64,000 nucleotides of DNA, taken from positions 3,720,001 through 3,784,000 of the forward strand of contig NZ_CP163518.1 of NCBI RefSeq assembly GCF_041080625.1, in the 5' to 3' direction. The position numbers were made by a program, and so were the translations under genes. How positions within the stretch are numbered: position 1 is the stretch's first letter; each line of letters begins with the position of its first letter. The notes beneath the pieces are model-generated. The model did not search any database and was not told the origin of the DNA. It was given only the letters and a program-made list of their open reading frames with translations. This document shows positions 9,876 to 19,627 of the stretch, piece by piece. The DNA comes from Streptomyces sp. CG1. GTDB lineage: Bacteria > Actinomycetota > Actinomycetes > Streptomycetales > Streptomycetaceae.

Positions 9876-10176
9876 CCGGATTCATCTGGCCTTCCTGTGC
9901 TTTTGAGGGCATATCAGGTCGGCGAGGCGGGTGCTGTGACGTGAAGGCTTCCATCGTAAACGCGCCCGCACGACCACTGCGCGAGGGTCTCCGCCATTGT
10001 CACCAGATGGCGGCCCGCCCCGCTTGTGGAGACGGTCCAACGGAGGCACGCGTTCCCCCGATCGGGAGGCATATGCCAGGGGACGGCCGGAAATCTACGG
10101 CCGTCCCTGGTCAGGCGCCACCGAATCGAGCTGACGGGCCCTCAGAAAAATTAGCGAAAACTCAGCTCGCCGAGAC
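9876..10176. other. Intergenic region upstream of mreB
   Basis: No open frame with coding character is present. The part next to ndk holds the ndk terminator hairpin (10076-10110). The remainder should contain the mreB promoter and leader, but I see no convincing -35/-10 pair by eye. An AT-richer patch lies at about 10145-10160. Confidence 0.5.
10076..10110 (-). terminator. Terminator after ndk
   Basis: A hairpin of about 13 pairs (CCAGG-GGACGGCCG against CGGCCGTCCCTGG, one bulged G) with an 8-base AT-rich loop lies 66 bases downstream of the ndk stop. It separates the ndk transcript from mreB, which reads the same way. Confidence 0.65.
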
Positions 10177-10590
10177 TCACACCCGGCCCGGGAAGAAGAT
10201 CTTCACCTCGCGCTCGGCGGACTCCTCGGAGTCGGAGGCGTGGATCAGGTTCTCCCGGACGATCACGCCATAGTCACCGCGGATGGAGCCGGGCGCGGCC
10301 GCGATCGGGTCGGTCGGGCCGGCCAGCGCGCGCACGCCCTCGATGACCCGCTCGCCCTCGACGATCAGCGCGACGACCGGACCGGCGGACATGAACTCGA
10401 CCAGCGGCTCGTAGAAGGGCTTGCCGACGTGCTCGGCGTAGTGCTGCTCCAGCGTGCCGCGGTCCAGGGTGCGCAGCTCCAGCGCGGTGATCTGCCAGCC
10501 CGCCTTGCGCTCGATACGGCTGATGATCTCGCCGGTCAGGCCGCGACGGACGGCGTCGGGCTTGAGCAGGACGAGGGTGCGCTGGCTCAC
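10177..10590 (-). CDS. ndk: Nucleoside diphosphate kinase
   Basis: The 137-residue protein transfers the gamma phosphate of NTPs to NDPs through a phospho-histidine. The start is the GTG at 10588-10590, preceded by an AAGGAG ribosome-binding site 7 bases away, although the frame stays open further upstream. The N-terminus S-Q-R-T-L-V-L-L-K-P-D-A-V is the classic beginning. The catalytic His is in N-L-I-H-A-S-D; the family usual is HGSD, and HASD is a mild variant. Length fits the family exactly. It lies 67 bases after the DUF4233 gene and has its own terminator. Confidence 0.97.
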   Translation of the reverse strand: MSQRTLVLLKPDAVRRGLTGEIISRIERKAGWQITALELRTLDRGTLEQHYAEHVGKPFYEPLVEFMSAGPVVALIVEGERVIEGVRALAGPTDPIAAAPGSIRGDYGVIVRENLIHASDSEESAEREVKIFFPGRV

Positions 10591-10657
10591 GGGGGGACTC
10601 CTTCTGACGGACGCCTGCGGTGGTGGGACGAGGTTACAAGAGCGTGCCCTGCGGCTG

Positions 10658-11020
10658 TTACGCAGCGTCAGCTGTGGAGGAGCCGGACTCCGCCTGCGCC
10701 GCGAAGCGGGCCTTCGCCTCGTCCACCTTTCTGCCGAAGTGCACCGACGCCCACCACAGCGCCGCGAACACCAAGCCCATGAAGTACATCGTCGGGACGA
10801 AGACCCCGGAGGCGACCAGCGCGATCTGCAGGGCCCAGCCGAGAGCCACCCCACCGGGCCGGGTCACCATGCCGCACAGCAGCACGCACAGCAGCATCGC
10901 GATACCGCTGACCAGCCACACCGTGGAGACGGATAGGCTCGGGTCCTTCATGGCGACGAGCCCGGCGAACCCGATGATGAAGAACTCGCCGATCAGTGTC
11001 GACGCACAGAGCGTACGCAT
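10658..11020 (-). CDS. DUF4233 small membrane protein
   Basis: The 120-residue protein has four hydrophobic helices (about 8-24, 33-52, 58-76 and 80-95) and a charged, Ala-rich C-terminus. It matches the DUF4233 type normally found between folC and ndk in actinobacteria. Function is unknown. It starts 9 bases after the folC stop, so it is co-transcribed with folC. The conserved neighbourhood is the main support. Confidence 0.85.
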   Translation of the reverse strand: MRTLCASTLIGEFFIIGFAGLVAMKDPSLSVSTVWLVSGIAMLLCVLLCGMVTRPGGVALGWALQIALVASGVFVPTMYFMGLVFAALWWASVHFGRKVDEAKARFAAQAESGSSTADAA

Positions 11021-11029
11021 CCTCGGTCC

Positions 11030-12544
11030 TCAGCCCTTCCCCAGCAGCAGCCGGGCCTCGCCGACGGTGATGACGGAACCGGTGACCAGCACACCACCGC
11101 CCGCGAACTCGCCCTCCTCCTCGGCCAGCGTGATCGCGGCCTCCAGGGCGTCCGGCAGCCGCGGCTCGACCTGCACCCGCTCCTCGCCGAACACCTCGAC
11201 GGCGATCGCGGCCAGCTCGTCCGCGTCCATCGCCCGGGCGGTGGAGTTCTGCGTGACGACGACCTCGGCGAAGATCGGCTCGAACGCCTCCAGCAGCCCC
11301 CGCACGTTCTTGTCGCCGCTCGCACCCACCACACCGATCAGCCGGGTGAAGTCGAACGCCTCCTGGACCGCCTCCGCGGTGGCCGCGGCGCCCGCCGGGT
11401 TGTGCGCGGCGTCCAGCACGACCGTCGGAGACCGCCGTACGACCTCCATCCGCCCCGGCGAGGACACGGCCGCGAAGGCCTTGCGGACGGCGTCGATGTC
11501 CAGCGGCTCGGCACGCTGCGCGCCCACGCCGAAGAACGCCTCGACGGCGGCGAGCGCAACGGCCGCGTTGTGCGCCTGGTGGGCGCCGTGCAGCGGCAGA
11601 TACACCTCGGGGTACTCACCGCCGAGGCCGCGCAGCGTCACCAGCTGCCCGCCGACGGCGACCTCCCGGGCGACGACCCCGAACTCCAGCCCCTCACGGG
11701 CCACGGTGGCATCGACCTCGACGGCCTTCTTCAGCAGCACCTGCGCCGCGTCCACCGGCTGCTGCGCCAGAATCACGGTCGCGCCCTGCTTGATGATGCC
11801 GCTCTTCTCGCCGGCGATCTCCGCGGTCGTCTCACCGAGCCGGTCGGTGTGGTCCAGGTCTATGGGGGTGATCACGGCGACGTCGGCATCGATGACATTG
11901 GTGGCGTCCCAGGAGCCGCCCATGCCGACCTCGACGACGGCGACGTCCACCGGGGCGTCCGCGAAGGCGGCGTACGCCATGCCGGTGAGCACCTCGAAGA
12001 ACGACAGCCGGTACTCCTGCTGCGCGTCCACCATCTCGATGTACGGCTTGACGTCCTGGTACGTCTCGATGAACCGCTCGGCGGAGACCGGGGCGCCGTC
12101 CAGGCTGATGCGCTCGGTGATCGACTGCACATGGGGGCTGGTGTAGCGGCCGGTGCGCAGCTCGAAGGAGCCGAGCAGGACCTCGATCATGCGGGCGGTG
12201 GAGGTCTTGCCGTTGGTGCCCGTGATGTGGATCGAGGGGTACGAGCGCTGGGGCTCGCCGAGCAGGTCCATCAGCGCGGTGATCCTGCTGACCGAGGGCT
12301 CCAGCTTGGTCTCGCCCCAGCGCGTGGCCAGCTCCGTCTCGACCTCGCGCAGGGCCCGGTCGAGCTCCGGGTCCTCGGGCCGACCGGGTACGTCCGCCTG
12401 CGGCGGGCCTCCCTGGGTGCGCAGGGTGCGGCTGCCGGCCTCGATCACCGCGAGGTCGGGGTCGCGGGTGGTCTCGGCTTCGATGAGGTCGTCGAAGCCG
12501 TCGAGGGGGTCGGGGGTGTCGCTGGTGCCGGGGTGGTCGCTCAC
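11030..12544 (-). CDS. folC: Bifunctional folylpolyglutamate/dihydrofolate synthase
   Basis: The 504-residue Mur-ligase-fold protein carries the ATP loop T-G-T-N-G-K-T-S near residue 115 and the C-terminal ligase motif D-A-A-H-N-P-A-G. FolC adds glutamate to dihydropteroate and to tetrahydrofolates in the cytoplasm. The start is a GTG at 12542-12544. The first 60 residues are an acidic, low-complexity extension that lengthens it past the usual 430 residues, as is common in Streptomyces. It lies downstream of valS after a hairpin, and upstream of the DUF4233 gene. Confidence 0.95.
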   Translation of the reverse strand: MSDHPGTSDTPDPLDGFDDLIEAETTRDPDLAVIEAGSRTLRTQGGPPQADVPGRPEDPELDRALREVETELATRWGETKLEPSVSRITALMDLLGEPQRSYPSIHITGTNGKTSTARMIEVLLGSFELRTGRYTSPHVQSITERISLDGAPVSAERFIETYQDVKPYIEMVDAQQEYRLSFFEVLTGMAYAAFADAPVDVAVVEVGMGGSWDATNVIDADVAVITPIDLDHTDRLGETTAEIAGEKSGIIKQGATVILAQQPVDAAQVLLKKAVEVDATVAREGLEFGVVAREVAVGGQLVTLRGLGGEYPEVYLPLHGAHQAHNAAVALAAVEAFFGVGAQRAEPLDIDAVRKAFAAVSSPGRMEVVRRSPTVVLDAAHNPAGAAATAEAVQEAFDFTRLIGVVGASGDKNVRGLLEAFEPIFAEVVVTQNSTARAMDADELAAIAVEVFGEERVQVEPRLPDALEAAITLAEEEGEFAGGGVLVTGSVITVGEARLLLGKG

Positions 12545-12607
12545 GGGTTCAGTCTACGGAGGTGGACTGACAACAGGGTGCGGTGGGCTTGGCCTGTCAT
12601 ACGGCTG

Positions 12608-12635
12608 GGGCCCGGCGTCACGCGACACCGGGCCC
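12608..12635 (-). terminator. Terminator between valS and folC
   Basis: A 12-base stem (GGGCCCGGCGTC against GACACCGGGCCC, one C-A mismatch) with a 4-base loop lies about 80 bases after the valS stop. A second, shorter perfect palindrome sits closer at 12688-12703. Neither has a T-run. Confidence 0.5.
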
Positions 12636-12715
12636 ACGTTCCTCCGCGTCAGCGGAGACCACTGCGCCTCGTCCTTACCGGCTGCACCTCCGCAGCTGCG
12701 GAGAACAGCTGGGAA

Positions 12716-15346
12716 TCAAGCCACCGGCAGCTTGGCCAGCTGGCTCTCGATTCGCGAGATGTCCTCTCCGGCCTTGGCAAGGCGCGTGCGGATCTTCTCC
12801 ACGACGTGATCCGGGGCCTTCGCGAGGAACGCCTCGTTGCCCAGCTTGGCCTCTGCCTGCTGCCGCTCCTTTTCAGCGTTGGCCAGGTCCTTCGCGAGGC
12901 GCTTGCGCTCGGCCGCCACGTCGATCGTGCCGGAGAGGTCGAGCGCGACCTCCGCACCCGACACCGGCAGGGTCGCCGTCGCCGTGAAGCTCTCGCCCTC
13001 CGGCTGGAGGCGCAGGAGCTGGCGGATGGCGGCCTCGTGCGGGGCGAGGGCCGTGCCGTCCAGGGTCAGGCGGGCCGGGACGCGCTGGCCGGGCTGCAGG
13101 CCCTGGTCGGCGCGGAAGCGGCGGACCTCGGTGATGACCGACTGAAGGGTCTCGATCTCCTGCTCGGCAGCCGTGTCGCGGAAGCCGCTGTCCTTCGGCC
13201 AGTCCGCGATGACGACCGACTCGCCTCCCGTCAGGGTCGTCCAGAGGGTCTCCGTGACGAAGGGGACCACCGGGTGGAGCAGCTTGAGCGTGACGTCCAG
13301 GACCTCACCCAGGACCCGCTTGCTGACCTCCGCCGGCTCGCCGCCCGCCTGGAAGACGGTCTTGGACAGCTCGACGTACCAGTCGAAGACCTCGTCCCAC
13401 GCGAAGTGGAAGAGGGCGTCGGACAGCTTGGCGAACTGGAAGTCGTCGTAGTACGCGTCGACTTCGGCGACGACCGAGTTCAGGCGGGAGAGGATCCAGC
13501 GGTCCGTCGCCGACATCCGGGAGGCGTCCGGCAGTTCGCCTTCCACCGTCGCGCCGTTCATCAGCGCGAAGCGGGTCGCGTTCCAGATCTTGTTGGCGAA
13601 GTTGCGGGAGCCCTGGACCCAGTCCTCGCCGATCGGGACGTCGACGCCCGGGTTGGCGCCGCGGGCGAGGGTGAAGCGCAGGGCGTCGGAGCCGTACTTG
13701 TCCATCCAGTCCAGCGGGTTGACCGCGTTGCCGAAGGACTTCGACATCTTCTTGCCGAACTGGTCGCGGACCATGCCGTGCAGGGCGATGGTGTGGAACG
13801 GCGGGGTGCCGTCCATCGCGTACAGGCCGAACATCATCATCCGGGCGACCCAGAAGAAGAGGATGTCGTAGCCGGTGACCAGGACGGAGTTCGGGTAGAA
13901 CTTCGCGAGCGACTCGGTCTGTTCGGGCCAGCCGAGTGTCGAGAACGGCCACAGGCCGGAGGAGAACCAGGTGTCGAGGACGTCGGTGTCCTGCTTCCAG
14001 CCCTCCGCCTCGGTCCCGGGCGGCTCCTCGTCGGGTCCGACGCACACGACTTCCCCGCCCGGGCCGTACCAGACGGGAATCCGGTGGCCCCACCACAGCT
14101 GGCGCGAGATGCACCAGTCATGGAGGTTGTCGACCCAGTCGAAGTACCGCTTCTCCATCTCCTGCGGGTGGATCGTGACCTTGCCCTCGCGGACGGCGTC
14201 ACCGGCGGCCTTGGCCAGCGGGCCGACCTTGACCCACCACTGCATGGACAGGCGGGGCTCGATGGTGGTCTTGCAGCGCGAGCAGTGGCCGACGGAGTGG
14301 ACGTACGGCCGCTTCTCGGCGACGATCCGGCCCTCGGCGCGCAGCGCGGCGACGATCGCCGAGCGGGCCTCCAGGCGGTCCAGGCCCTGGAAGGGACCGT
14401 GGGCGGTGATGACGGCGTGCTCGTCCATGATCGTGATGGACGGCAGGTCGTGCCGCTGGCCGATCTCGAAGTCGTTCGGGTCGTGCGCCGGGGTGACCTT
14501 GACGGCGCCGGTGCCGAACTCGGGGTCGACGTGCTCGTCGGCGACGACCGGGATGGAACGGTCGGTCAGCGGGAGCCTGATGAGCTTGCCGACCAGGTGC
14601 TTGTACCGCTCGTCCTCGGGGTGGACGGCAACGGCCGTGTCACCGAGCATCGTCTCGGCACGGGTGGTGGCGACGACGATGGTGTCGTCCCCGTCCCCGT
14701 ACTTCATGGAGACCAGTTCGCCGTCGTCGTCCTGGTACTCGACCTCGATGTCCGAGATGGCCGTCAGACAGCGCGGGCACCAGTTGATGATGCGCTCGGC
14801 GCGGTAGATCAGCTCGTCGTCGTAGAGGCGCTTGAAGATGGTCTGGACGGCCTGGGACAGCCCCTCGTCCATGGTGAAGCGCTCACGCGACCAGGCGACG
14901 CCGTCACCGAGGCGCCGCATCTGCCCGCTGATCTGGCCACCGGACTCGGCCTTCCACTGCCAGACGCGCTCGACGAACGCCTCACGGCCCAGGTCGTGCC
15001 GGGACTTGCCCTCCTTGCCCAGCTCACGCTCGACGACGTTCTGCGTGGCGATACCGGCGTGGTCCATGCCGGGCTGCCACAGCGTCTCGTAGCCCTGCAT
15101 GCGCTTACGGCGAGTCAGGGCGTCGATGAGCGTGTGCTCGAAGGCGTGGCCCAGGTGCAGGCTGCCCGTGACGTTCGGCGGCGGGATGACGATCGTGTAC
15201 GGCGGCTTGTCGCTCTTGGCGTCCGCCTCGAAGTAACCGCGCTCTACCCAGCGCTCGTACAGCGGCCGCTCTACATCGGCCGGCGCGTACTGGGTCGGCA
15301 GTTCGGAGTCGGGCGCGGGTGGCTGCTGCTGAGCGTTCTCGGTCAC
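12716..15346 (-). CDS. valS: Valyl-tRNA synthetase
   Basis: The 876-residue class I synthetase charges tRNA-Val. Motifs: HIGH-type H-L-G-H-A in [12 protein letters not shown] (about residue 60), KMSKS in [10 protein letters not shown] (about 535), an editing CP1 domain between them, and a C-terminal coiled-coil arm (about 800-870) unique to ValRS. The GTG start at 15344-15346 has no clear ribosome-binding site, so a leaderless or weakly initiated start is possible. It is divergent from the membrane-protein gene at 15484, sharing 137 bases of upstream sequence. Confidence 0.98.
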   Translation of the reverse strand: MTENAQQQPPAPDSELPTQYAPADVERPLYERWVERGYFEADAKSDKPPYTIVIPPPNVTGSLHLGHAFEHTLIDALTRRKRMQGYETLWQPGMDHAGIATQNVVERELGKEGKSRHDLGREAFVERVWQWKAESGGQISGQMRRLGDGVAWSRERFTMDEGLSQAVQTIFKRLYDDELIYRAERIINWCPRCLTAISDIEVEYQDDDGELVSMKYGDGDDTIVVATTRAETMLGDTAVAVHPEDERYKHLVGKLIRLPLTDRSIPVVADEHVDPEFGTGAVKVTPAHDPNDFEIGQRHDLPSITIMDEHAVITAHGPFQGLDRLEARSAIVAALRAEGRIVAEKRPYVHSVGHCSRCKTTIEPRLSMQWWVKVGPLAKAAGDAVREGKVTIHPQEMEKRYFDWVDNLHDWCISRQLWWGHRIPVWYGPGGEVVCVGPDEEPPGTEAEGWKQDTDVLDTWFSSGLWPFSTLGWPEQTESLAKFYPNSVLVTGYDILFFWVARMMMFGLYAMDGTPPFHTIALHGMVRDQFGKKMSKSFGNAVNPLDWMDKYGSDALRFTLARGANPGVDVPIGEDWVQGSRNFANKIWNATRFALMNGATVEGELPDASRMSATDRWILSRLNSVVAEVDAYYDDFQFAKLSDALFHFAWDEVFDWYVELSKTVFQAGGEPAEVSKRVLGEVLDVTLKLLHPVVPFVTETLWTTLTGGESVVIADWPKDSGFRDTAAEQEIETLQSVITEVRRFRADQGLQPGQRVPARLTLDGTALAPHEAAIRQLLRLQPEGESFTATATLPVSGAEVALDLSGTIDVAAERKRLAKDLANAEKERQQAEAKLGNEAFLAKAPDHVVEKIRTRLAKAGEDISRIESQLAKLPVA

Positions 15347-15483
15347 GGGGGTCAGTTTAGAGGTGTTACGGGGTGGTCCCGAAACGCGTTTGTTCTGTAA
15401 CGGTGCGGCCCCCGGTGCCGCGTGGTTCCGAGGCCTGGGTCAGGATGTCAGGAACACATAAGCGTCCTAGGGGGAACCCAGAA

Positions 15484-16467
15484 ATGAGCAACAACCAGCC
15501 GGGCCCGTACGGTCAGCCACCCCAGCAGCCGGGTCCGTACGGCCAGCCGGGGCAGCCTGCTCCGTACGGCCAGCCGGGGCCCTACGGCCAGCCGGGCCAG
15601 CCGGGCCCGTACGGCCAGCAGCCGCAGGCTCCGCAGCCCGGCTACGGCTACCCCCAGCAGGCGCCGCCGCAGCCGGGTTACGGCTACCCGCAGCAGGGCG
15701 TGCCGCCGCAGCAGCCGTACGGCCAGCAGCCCCCCTACGGCCAGCAGCCCTACGGCATGCCGCAGCCCCCGCAGCCGGGCGGCGGCAAGAAGAAGACGGG
15801 CCTGATCATCGGCGCGGTGGCCGTGGTGGCGGCCGTGGCGGTGGGGGCGTACTTCGCGTTCGGCGGGGGCGGCGGCTCAAGCGTCACGGACGACGGCCCG
15901 CACAAGCTGACGGCTCCGGACTCGGTCATCAACGGCACGTACACGAAGTCGCCGTCCTCGAACGGGGAGGTCACCTCGTCCGACCTCAAGGACTTCGAGA
16001 AGGCCGGCGTCAAGAACCCCCAGGGCGTCAGCGCCGCGTACCAGAGTGGCAAGGGCCTGACCGCGAAGGGTCTGTCCTTCAGTGGCGTGTACGGCACGAT
16101 CGCCAACCCCGAGGCCGTCATCGACGGCGCGTTCGCCAAGGCCAAGCAGGAGTCCGAGAAGGACCAGAGCGGCTCCGACACCAAGGGCAAGCTGATCGGC
16201 AGTCCCGAGACGGTCACCCCGTCGGGCTTCTCCGACGGCATCATGAAGTGCCAGGTGGCCGAGCTCGACAACACGGGCTCGTCGGGGTCGTCCGCCGGAA
16301 CGGCGAAGACGATCAAGGTGCCGGTGTGCATCTGGGCGGACCACAGCACGATCGCCCGGGTCTCGGCGTTCAGCTTCGCCGCCATGGCCTCCGGTGACGG
16401 CGGCACGATCAACGACACGGCGGACCTCGCGGCCAAGCTCCGCAACGACGTGCGCGTCAAGGCCTGA
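15484..16467 (+). CDS. Pro/Gln/Gly/Tyr-rich single-span membrane protein
   Basis: The product has 327 residues from the ATG at 15484, preceded by an AGGGGG site. Residues 1-100 are a low-complexity cytoplasmic segment of G-P-Y-G-Q-P and G-Y-G-Y-P-Q-Q repeats. Residues about 105-128 form one membrane span with basic residues (G-G-K-K-K-T-G) just before it. The extracytoplasmic domain (about 130-327) contains two cysteines (near 253 and 279) that could form a disulfide. No enzyme motif is recognisable. Such proteins are common in Streptomyces as hypothetical or DUF-type surface proteins. It is alone on the plus strand between valS and clpX and ends at a strong terminator. Confidence 0.8.
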   Translation: MSNNQPGPYGQPPQQPGPYGQPGQPAPYGQPGPYGQPGQPGPYGQQPQAPQPGYGYPQQAPPQPGYGYPQQGVPPQQPYGQQPPYGQQPYGMPQPPQPGGGKKKTGLIIGAVAVVAAVAVGAYFAFGGGGGSSVTDDGPHKLTAPDSVINGTYTKSPSSNGEVTSSDLKDFEKAGVKNPQGVSAAYQSGKGLTAKGLSFSGVYGTIANPEAVIDGAFAKAKQESEKDQSGSDTKGKLIGSPETVTPSGFSDGIMKCQVAELDNTGSSGSSAGTAKTIKVPVCIWADHSTIARVSAFSFAAMASGDGGTINDTADLAAKLRNDVRVKA

Positions 16468-16489
16468 CGCCGTCAGCCGGTACGACGAA

Positions 16490-16517
16490 GGGGCCCCGGT
16501 CGGTCGACCGGGGCCCC
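16490..16517. terminator. Bidirectional terminator between convergent genes
   Basis: A perfect 12-pair stem (GGGGCCCCGGTC against GACCGGGGCCCC) with a GGTC loop lies between the convergent ends of the 15484 gene and clpX. It is followed by TTCG on the plus side and can serve both transcripts. Confidence 0.85.
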
Positions 16518-16540
16518 TTCGCTGTCGTAAGCCGTGTGCG

Positions 16541-17827
16541 TCACGCCGACTTCTGCTCGCCAGACCCCCGCCCCCGCGCATCCCGCGGAATCAGTGTCGG
16601 GTTGACGTTGGAGAGGACCACGTCCGCCGTGATGACCACGCGGGCCACGTCCTTGCGGGACGGGACCTCGTACATCACGCCCTGGAGTACTTCCTCCATG
16701 ATGGCGCGCAGGCCTCGGGCGCCGGTCTGGCGGAGGATGGCCTGGTCGGCGATGGCCTCCAGGGCCTCGCGCTCGAAGTCCAGCTCCACGCCGTCGAGTT
16801 CGAAGAGGCGCTGGTACTGCTTCACCAGGGCGTTGCGGGGTTCCACCAGGATCTGCAGCAGAGCTTCGCGGTCGAGGTTGTGGACGCTCGTGATCACCGG
16901 GAGGCGGCCGATGAACTCCGGGATCATGCCGAACTTGACCAGGTCCTCGGGCATGACGTCCTCGAAGACGTCCTTGGCCTCCAGCTCGCGCTTGGAGAGG
17001 ATCGTGGCGCCGAAGCCGATGCCCTTCGCGCCCGCGCGGGCCTCGATGATCTTCTCCAGGCCGGCGAACGCACCGCCCACGATGAACAGGACGTTCGTCG
17101 TGTCGATCTGGATGAACTCCTGGTGCGGGTGCTTGCGGCCGCCCTGGGGCGGGACCGAGGCCGTGGTGCCTTCCAGGATCTTGAGCAATGCCTGCTGGAC
17201 GCCTTCGCCCGATACGTCGCGGGTGATCGACGGGTTCTCGCTCTTGCGCGCGACCTTGTCGATCTCGTCGATGTAGATGATCCCGGTCTCGGCCTTCTTG
17301 ACGTCGTAGTCCGCCGCCTGGATCAGTTTGAGGAGGATGTTCTCCACGTCCTCGCCCACGTAGCCCGCTTCCGTGAGCGCCGTCGCGTCCGCGATCGCGA
17401 ACGGGACGTTGAGCATGCGGGCCAGCGTCTGCGCGAGGAGGGTCTTGCCGGAGCCCGTGGGGCCCAGCAGCAGGATGTTGGACTTCGCCAGCTCGATGGC
17501 GTCGTCACGGCCGCTCGGGCCGCCGTTCTCGCCTGCCTGGACCCGCTTGTAGTGGTTGTACACCGCGACGGACAGGGCCTTCTTCGCCGCCTCCTGGCCG
17601 ACTACGTAGCCCTCGAGGAACTCGTAGATCTCGCGGGGCTTGGGCAGCTCCTCCCAGCGCACCTCGCTGGTCTCCGCGAGCTCTTCCTCGATGATCTCGT
17701 TGCAGAGATCGATGCACTCGTCGCAGATGTACACACCGGGCCCTGCGATGAGCTTCTTGACCTGCTTCTGGCTCTTGCCACAGAACGAGCACTTGAGCAG
17801 ATCGCCGCCGTCACCGATGCGTGCCAC
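16541..17827 (-). CDS. clpX: ClpX, ATP-dependent unfoldase of the Clp protease
   Basis: The 428-residue AAA+ protein starts at the GTG at 17825-17827 with GGGGAAG upstream. The N-terminal C4 zinc domain reads C-S-F-C ... C-D-E-C (about residues 13-40) and recognises substrates and adaptors. Walker A is G-P-T-G-S-G-K-T (about 120) and Walker B is I-I-Y-I-D-E-I-D-K (about 180). ClpX hexamers unfold tagged proteins and feed them to ClpP. It follows clpP2 on the same strand after a 169-base gap that may hold its own promoter. Confidence 0.98.
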   Translation of the reverse strand: MARIGDGGDLLKCSFCGKSQKQVKKLIAGPGVYICDECIDLCNEIIEEELAETSEVRWEELPKPREIYEFLEGYVVGQEAAKKALSVAVYNHYKRVQAGENGGPSGRDDAIELAKSNILLLGPTGSGKTLLAQTLARMLNVPFAIADATALTEAGYVGEDVENILLKLIQAADYDVKKAETGIIYIDEIDKVARKSENPSITRDVSGEGVQQALLKILEGTTASVPPQGGRKHPHQEFIQIDTTNVLFIVGGAFAGLEKIIEARAGAKGIGFGATILSKRELEAKDVFEDVMPEDLVKFGMIPEFIGRLPVITSVHNLDREALLQILVEPRNALVKQYQRLFELDGVELDFEREALEAIADQAILRQTGARGLRAIMEEVLQGVMYEVPSRKDVARVVITADVVLSNVNPTLIPRDARGRGSGEQKSA

Positions 17828-17996
17828 GGTGTGCTTCCCCTTCGCCTGGGAGACGCCTGGACGCGGGGGTCCAGCGGCTCCTGGTGCTGCCTTATGTCCG
17901 ACGGTACCTTGCCGGGCCCCGTGTTCGGGCCCCCCTTGGCAGGGTTCACTTTGACGTGCACCGTGCCAAGAGGGGCAGAGAGCAAGCCGCTCCGCG

Positions 17997-18662
17997 TCAG
18001 CGGACCGAGCTGTTGTTCAGCTTGCGGGTGGAGATGATCTGGTCGACGAGGCCGTACTCCAGCGCCTCCTCGGCCGTGAGGATCTTGTCGCGCTCGATGT
18101 CCTCGCGGATCTTCTCGATCGGCTGGTTCGAGTGCTTGGCCAGCATGTCCTCCAGCTGCTCACGCATCCGGGTGAACTCGTTGGCGATGATCTCCAGGTC
18201 GGAGAGCTGGCCGCGGCCGGTGGAGCCCGCCGGCTGGTGGATCAGCACGCGGGAATTCGGCAGCGCCATGCGCTTGCCGGGCGTACCGGCGGCGAGCAGG
18301 ATGGCCGCCGCGGAGGCCGCCTGGCCCATGCAGACCGTCTGGATGTCGGGCTTCACGAACTGCATGGTGTCGTAGATCGCCGTGAGGGCGGTCATGTCGC
18401 CACCGGGGCTGTTGATGTAGATCGAGATGTCCCGGTCCGGGTCCATCGACTCCAGGCACAGCAGCTGCGCCATGACGTCGTTGGCGGAGGCGTCGTCGAT
18501 CTGGACGCCCAGGAAGATCACGCGCTCCTCGAAGAGCTTCGCGTACGGGTCGTACTCGCGAATGCCCTGGGAGGTGCGCTCGACGAAGCGCGGGATGACG
18601 TAGCGGCTGTCGGGGCGAGGCCCCTCGTACATGCCGCTGGCGGCGCCGGGGAAGTTGCTCAT
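17997..18662 (-). CDS. clpP2: ClpP2, ATP-dependent Clp protease proteolytic subunit
   Basis: The 221-residue serine peptidase has the catalytic Ser in G-Q-A-A-S-A-A-A, His in L-I-H-Q-P and Asp in the I-E-R-D-K segment. It forms part of the tetradecameric chamber, probably a mixed ClpP1-ClpP2 complex as in other actinobacteria. The N-terminus has a 35-residue extension resembling the processed propeptide of streptomycete ClpP. It lies 69 bases after clpP1 and is part of the clpP1-clpP2 operon. Confidence 0.97.
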   Translation of the reverse strand: MSNFPGAASGMYEGPRPDSRYVIPRFVERTSQGIREYDPYAKLFEERVIFLGVQIDDASANDVMAQLLCLESMDPDRDISIYINSPGGDMTALTAIYDTMQFVKPDIQTVCMGQAASAAAILLAAGTPGKRMALPNSRVLIHQPAGSTGRGQLSDLEIIANEFTRMREQLEDMLAKHSNQPIEKIREDIERDKILTAEEALEYGLVDQIISTRKLNNSSVR

Positions 18663-18731
18663 GGGGTGTTCACCGTCCTGGTGGCGTTCTGGGGGCTTCG
18701 GTCTCGGCGGTGCGTGGCGTGGCCGGGCCGG

Positions 18732-19391
18732 TCAGGCACCGGTGCCGCCGCCTCCCGGAACACCCGAGGCGTGCGTGATGATCTCGTCAATGAGACCGTA
18801 CTCCTTGGCCTCTTCCGGGGTGAACCAGCGGTCGCGGTCGCCGTCGCGGACGATCGTCTCGACGGTCTGGCCGGAGTGCTGCGCGGTCAGCTCGGACATG
18901 GTCTTCTTGGTGCGCAGCAGGTACTGGGCCTGGATCTTGATGTCCGAGACGGTACCGCCCAGGCCCGCGGAGCCCTGGTGCATCATGATGTCCGTGTGCG
19001 GCAGGGCGAAGCGCTTGCCGGCGGTGCCGCCGGTGAGCAGGAACTGACCCATCGAGGCCGCCATGCCCATGCCGATGGTCACCACGTCGTTCGGGATGTA
19101 CTGCATGGTGTCGTAGATCGCCATGCCCGCCGTCACCGAGCCGCCGGGGCTGTTGATGTACAGGTAGATGTCCTTGTCGGGGTCGGCCGCAAGGAGCAGC
19201 AGCTGTGCGGTGATCTTGTTGGCGATGTCATCGTCAACCTGCTGGCCGAGGAAGATGATCCGCTCGCCGAGCAGCCGGTTGTAGACCTGGTCGCCGAGGC
19301 CACCACCGATGGAAGGCTCGCCGGCGGCGGAGGGCATCAGATTCGTCACGTATCCACCTGCTCGTCTTACGACGGCGCCGGGCCGTCTCAT
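18732..19391 (-). CDS. clpP1: ClpP1, ATP-dependent Clp protease proteolytic subunit
   Basis: The start chosen is the ATG at 19389-19391 (MRRPGAV..., 219 residues) because an AAAGG site sits about 8 bases upstream. An ATG five codons earlier and a GTG at 19347-19349 are alternatives. The catalytic Ser is in G-M-A-A-S-M-G-Q, the His in I-M-M-H-Q, and Asp in R-D-R-D-R-W-F. It is the first gene of the clpP1P2 operon. The upstream region carries a sequence resembling the ClgR operator, and in Streptomyces this operon is activated by ClgR. Confidence 0.95.
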   Translation of the reverse strand: MRRPGAVVRRAGGYVTNLMPSAAGEPSIGGGLGDQVYNRLLGERIIFLGQQVDDDIANKITAQLLLLAADPDKDIYLYINSPGGSVTAGMAIYDTMQYIPNDVVTIGMGMAASMGQFLLTGGTAGKRFALPHTDIMMHQGSAGLGGTVSDIKIQAQYLLRTKKTMSELTAQHSGQTVETIVRDGDRDRWFTPEEAKEYGLIDEIITHASGVPGGGGTGA

Positions 19392-19452
19392 TGTTCTGCC
19401 TTTCATGGACCCTAACGCGATGGTCCCTTCGGGGAATCCCGGAGTGGCTGCT

Positions 19453-19469
19453 GTTCGCCGGGGGCGTAG
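19453..19469 (-). promoter_or_regulatory. Candidate ClgR operator upstream of clpP1
   Basis: The 17-base sequence GTTCGCCGGGGGCGTAG (plus-strand reading) has a perfect GTTCGC half-site and an imperfect inverted half. It lies 62 bases upstream of the chosen clpP1 ATG. ClgR is known to bind GTTCGC-type palindromes ahead of clpP1 and clpC1 in Streptomyces. The imperfect right half keeps confidence moderate. Confidence 0.45.
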
Positions 19470-19627
19470 CGCTCCGCGGGGGGCGGCGGAAGCAGCCTCA
19501 CCGTTGGATGTGCGGTGCGTCGGCGGCTACCGGTCCGAGTCGGCTGCATCTCGCGGAGACGACACAGACCCCCGGGAGACACTCCCCAGGGGCCTGCGTA
19601 CGTGCGTCAGAAGCGCTGTAGGGCCGG

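Noticed and set aside
11402-15400. Very long open frame on the plus strand opposite folC and valS
   Set aside because: It is the antisense shadow of two certain genes. Its composition (runs of Gly, Arg, Ala, Asp, Val) is the mirror of GC-rich codon bias.
15347-15483. T-box or other riboswitch ahead of valS
   Set aside because: The 137-base divergent gap is too short and lacks the T-box sequence and specifier structure.
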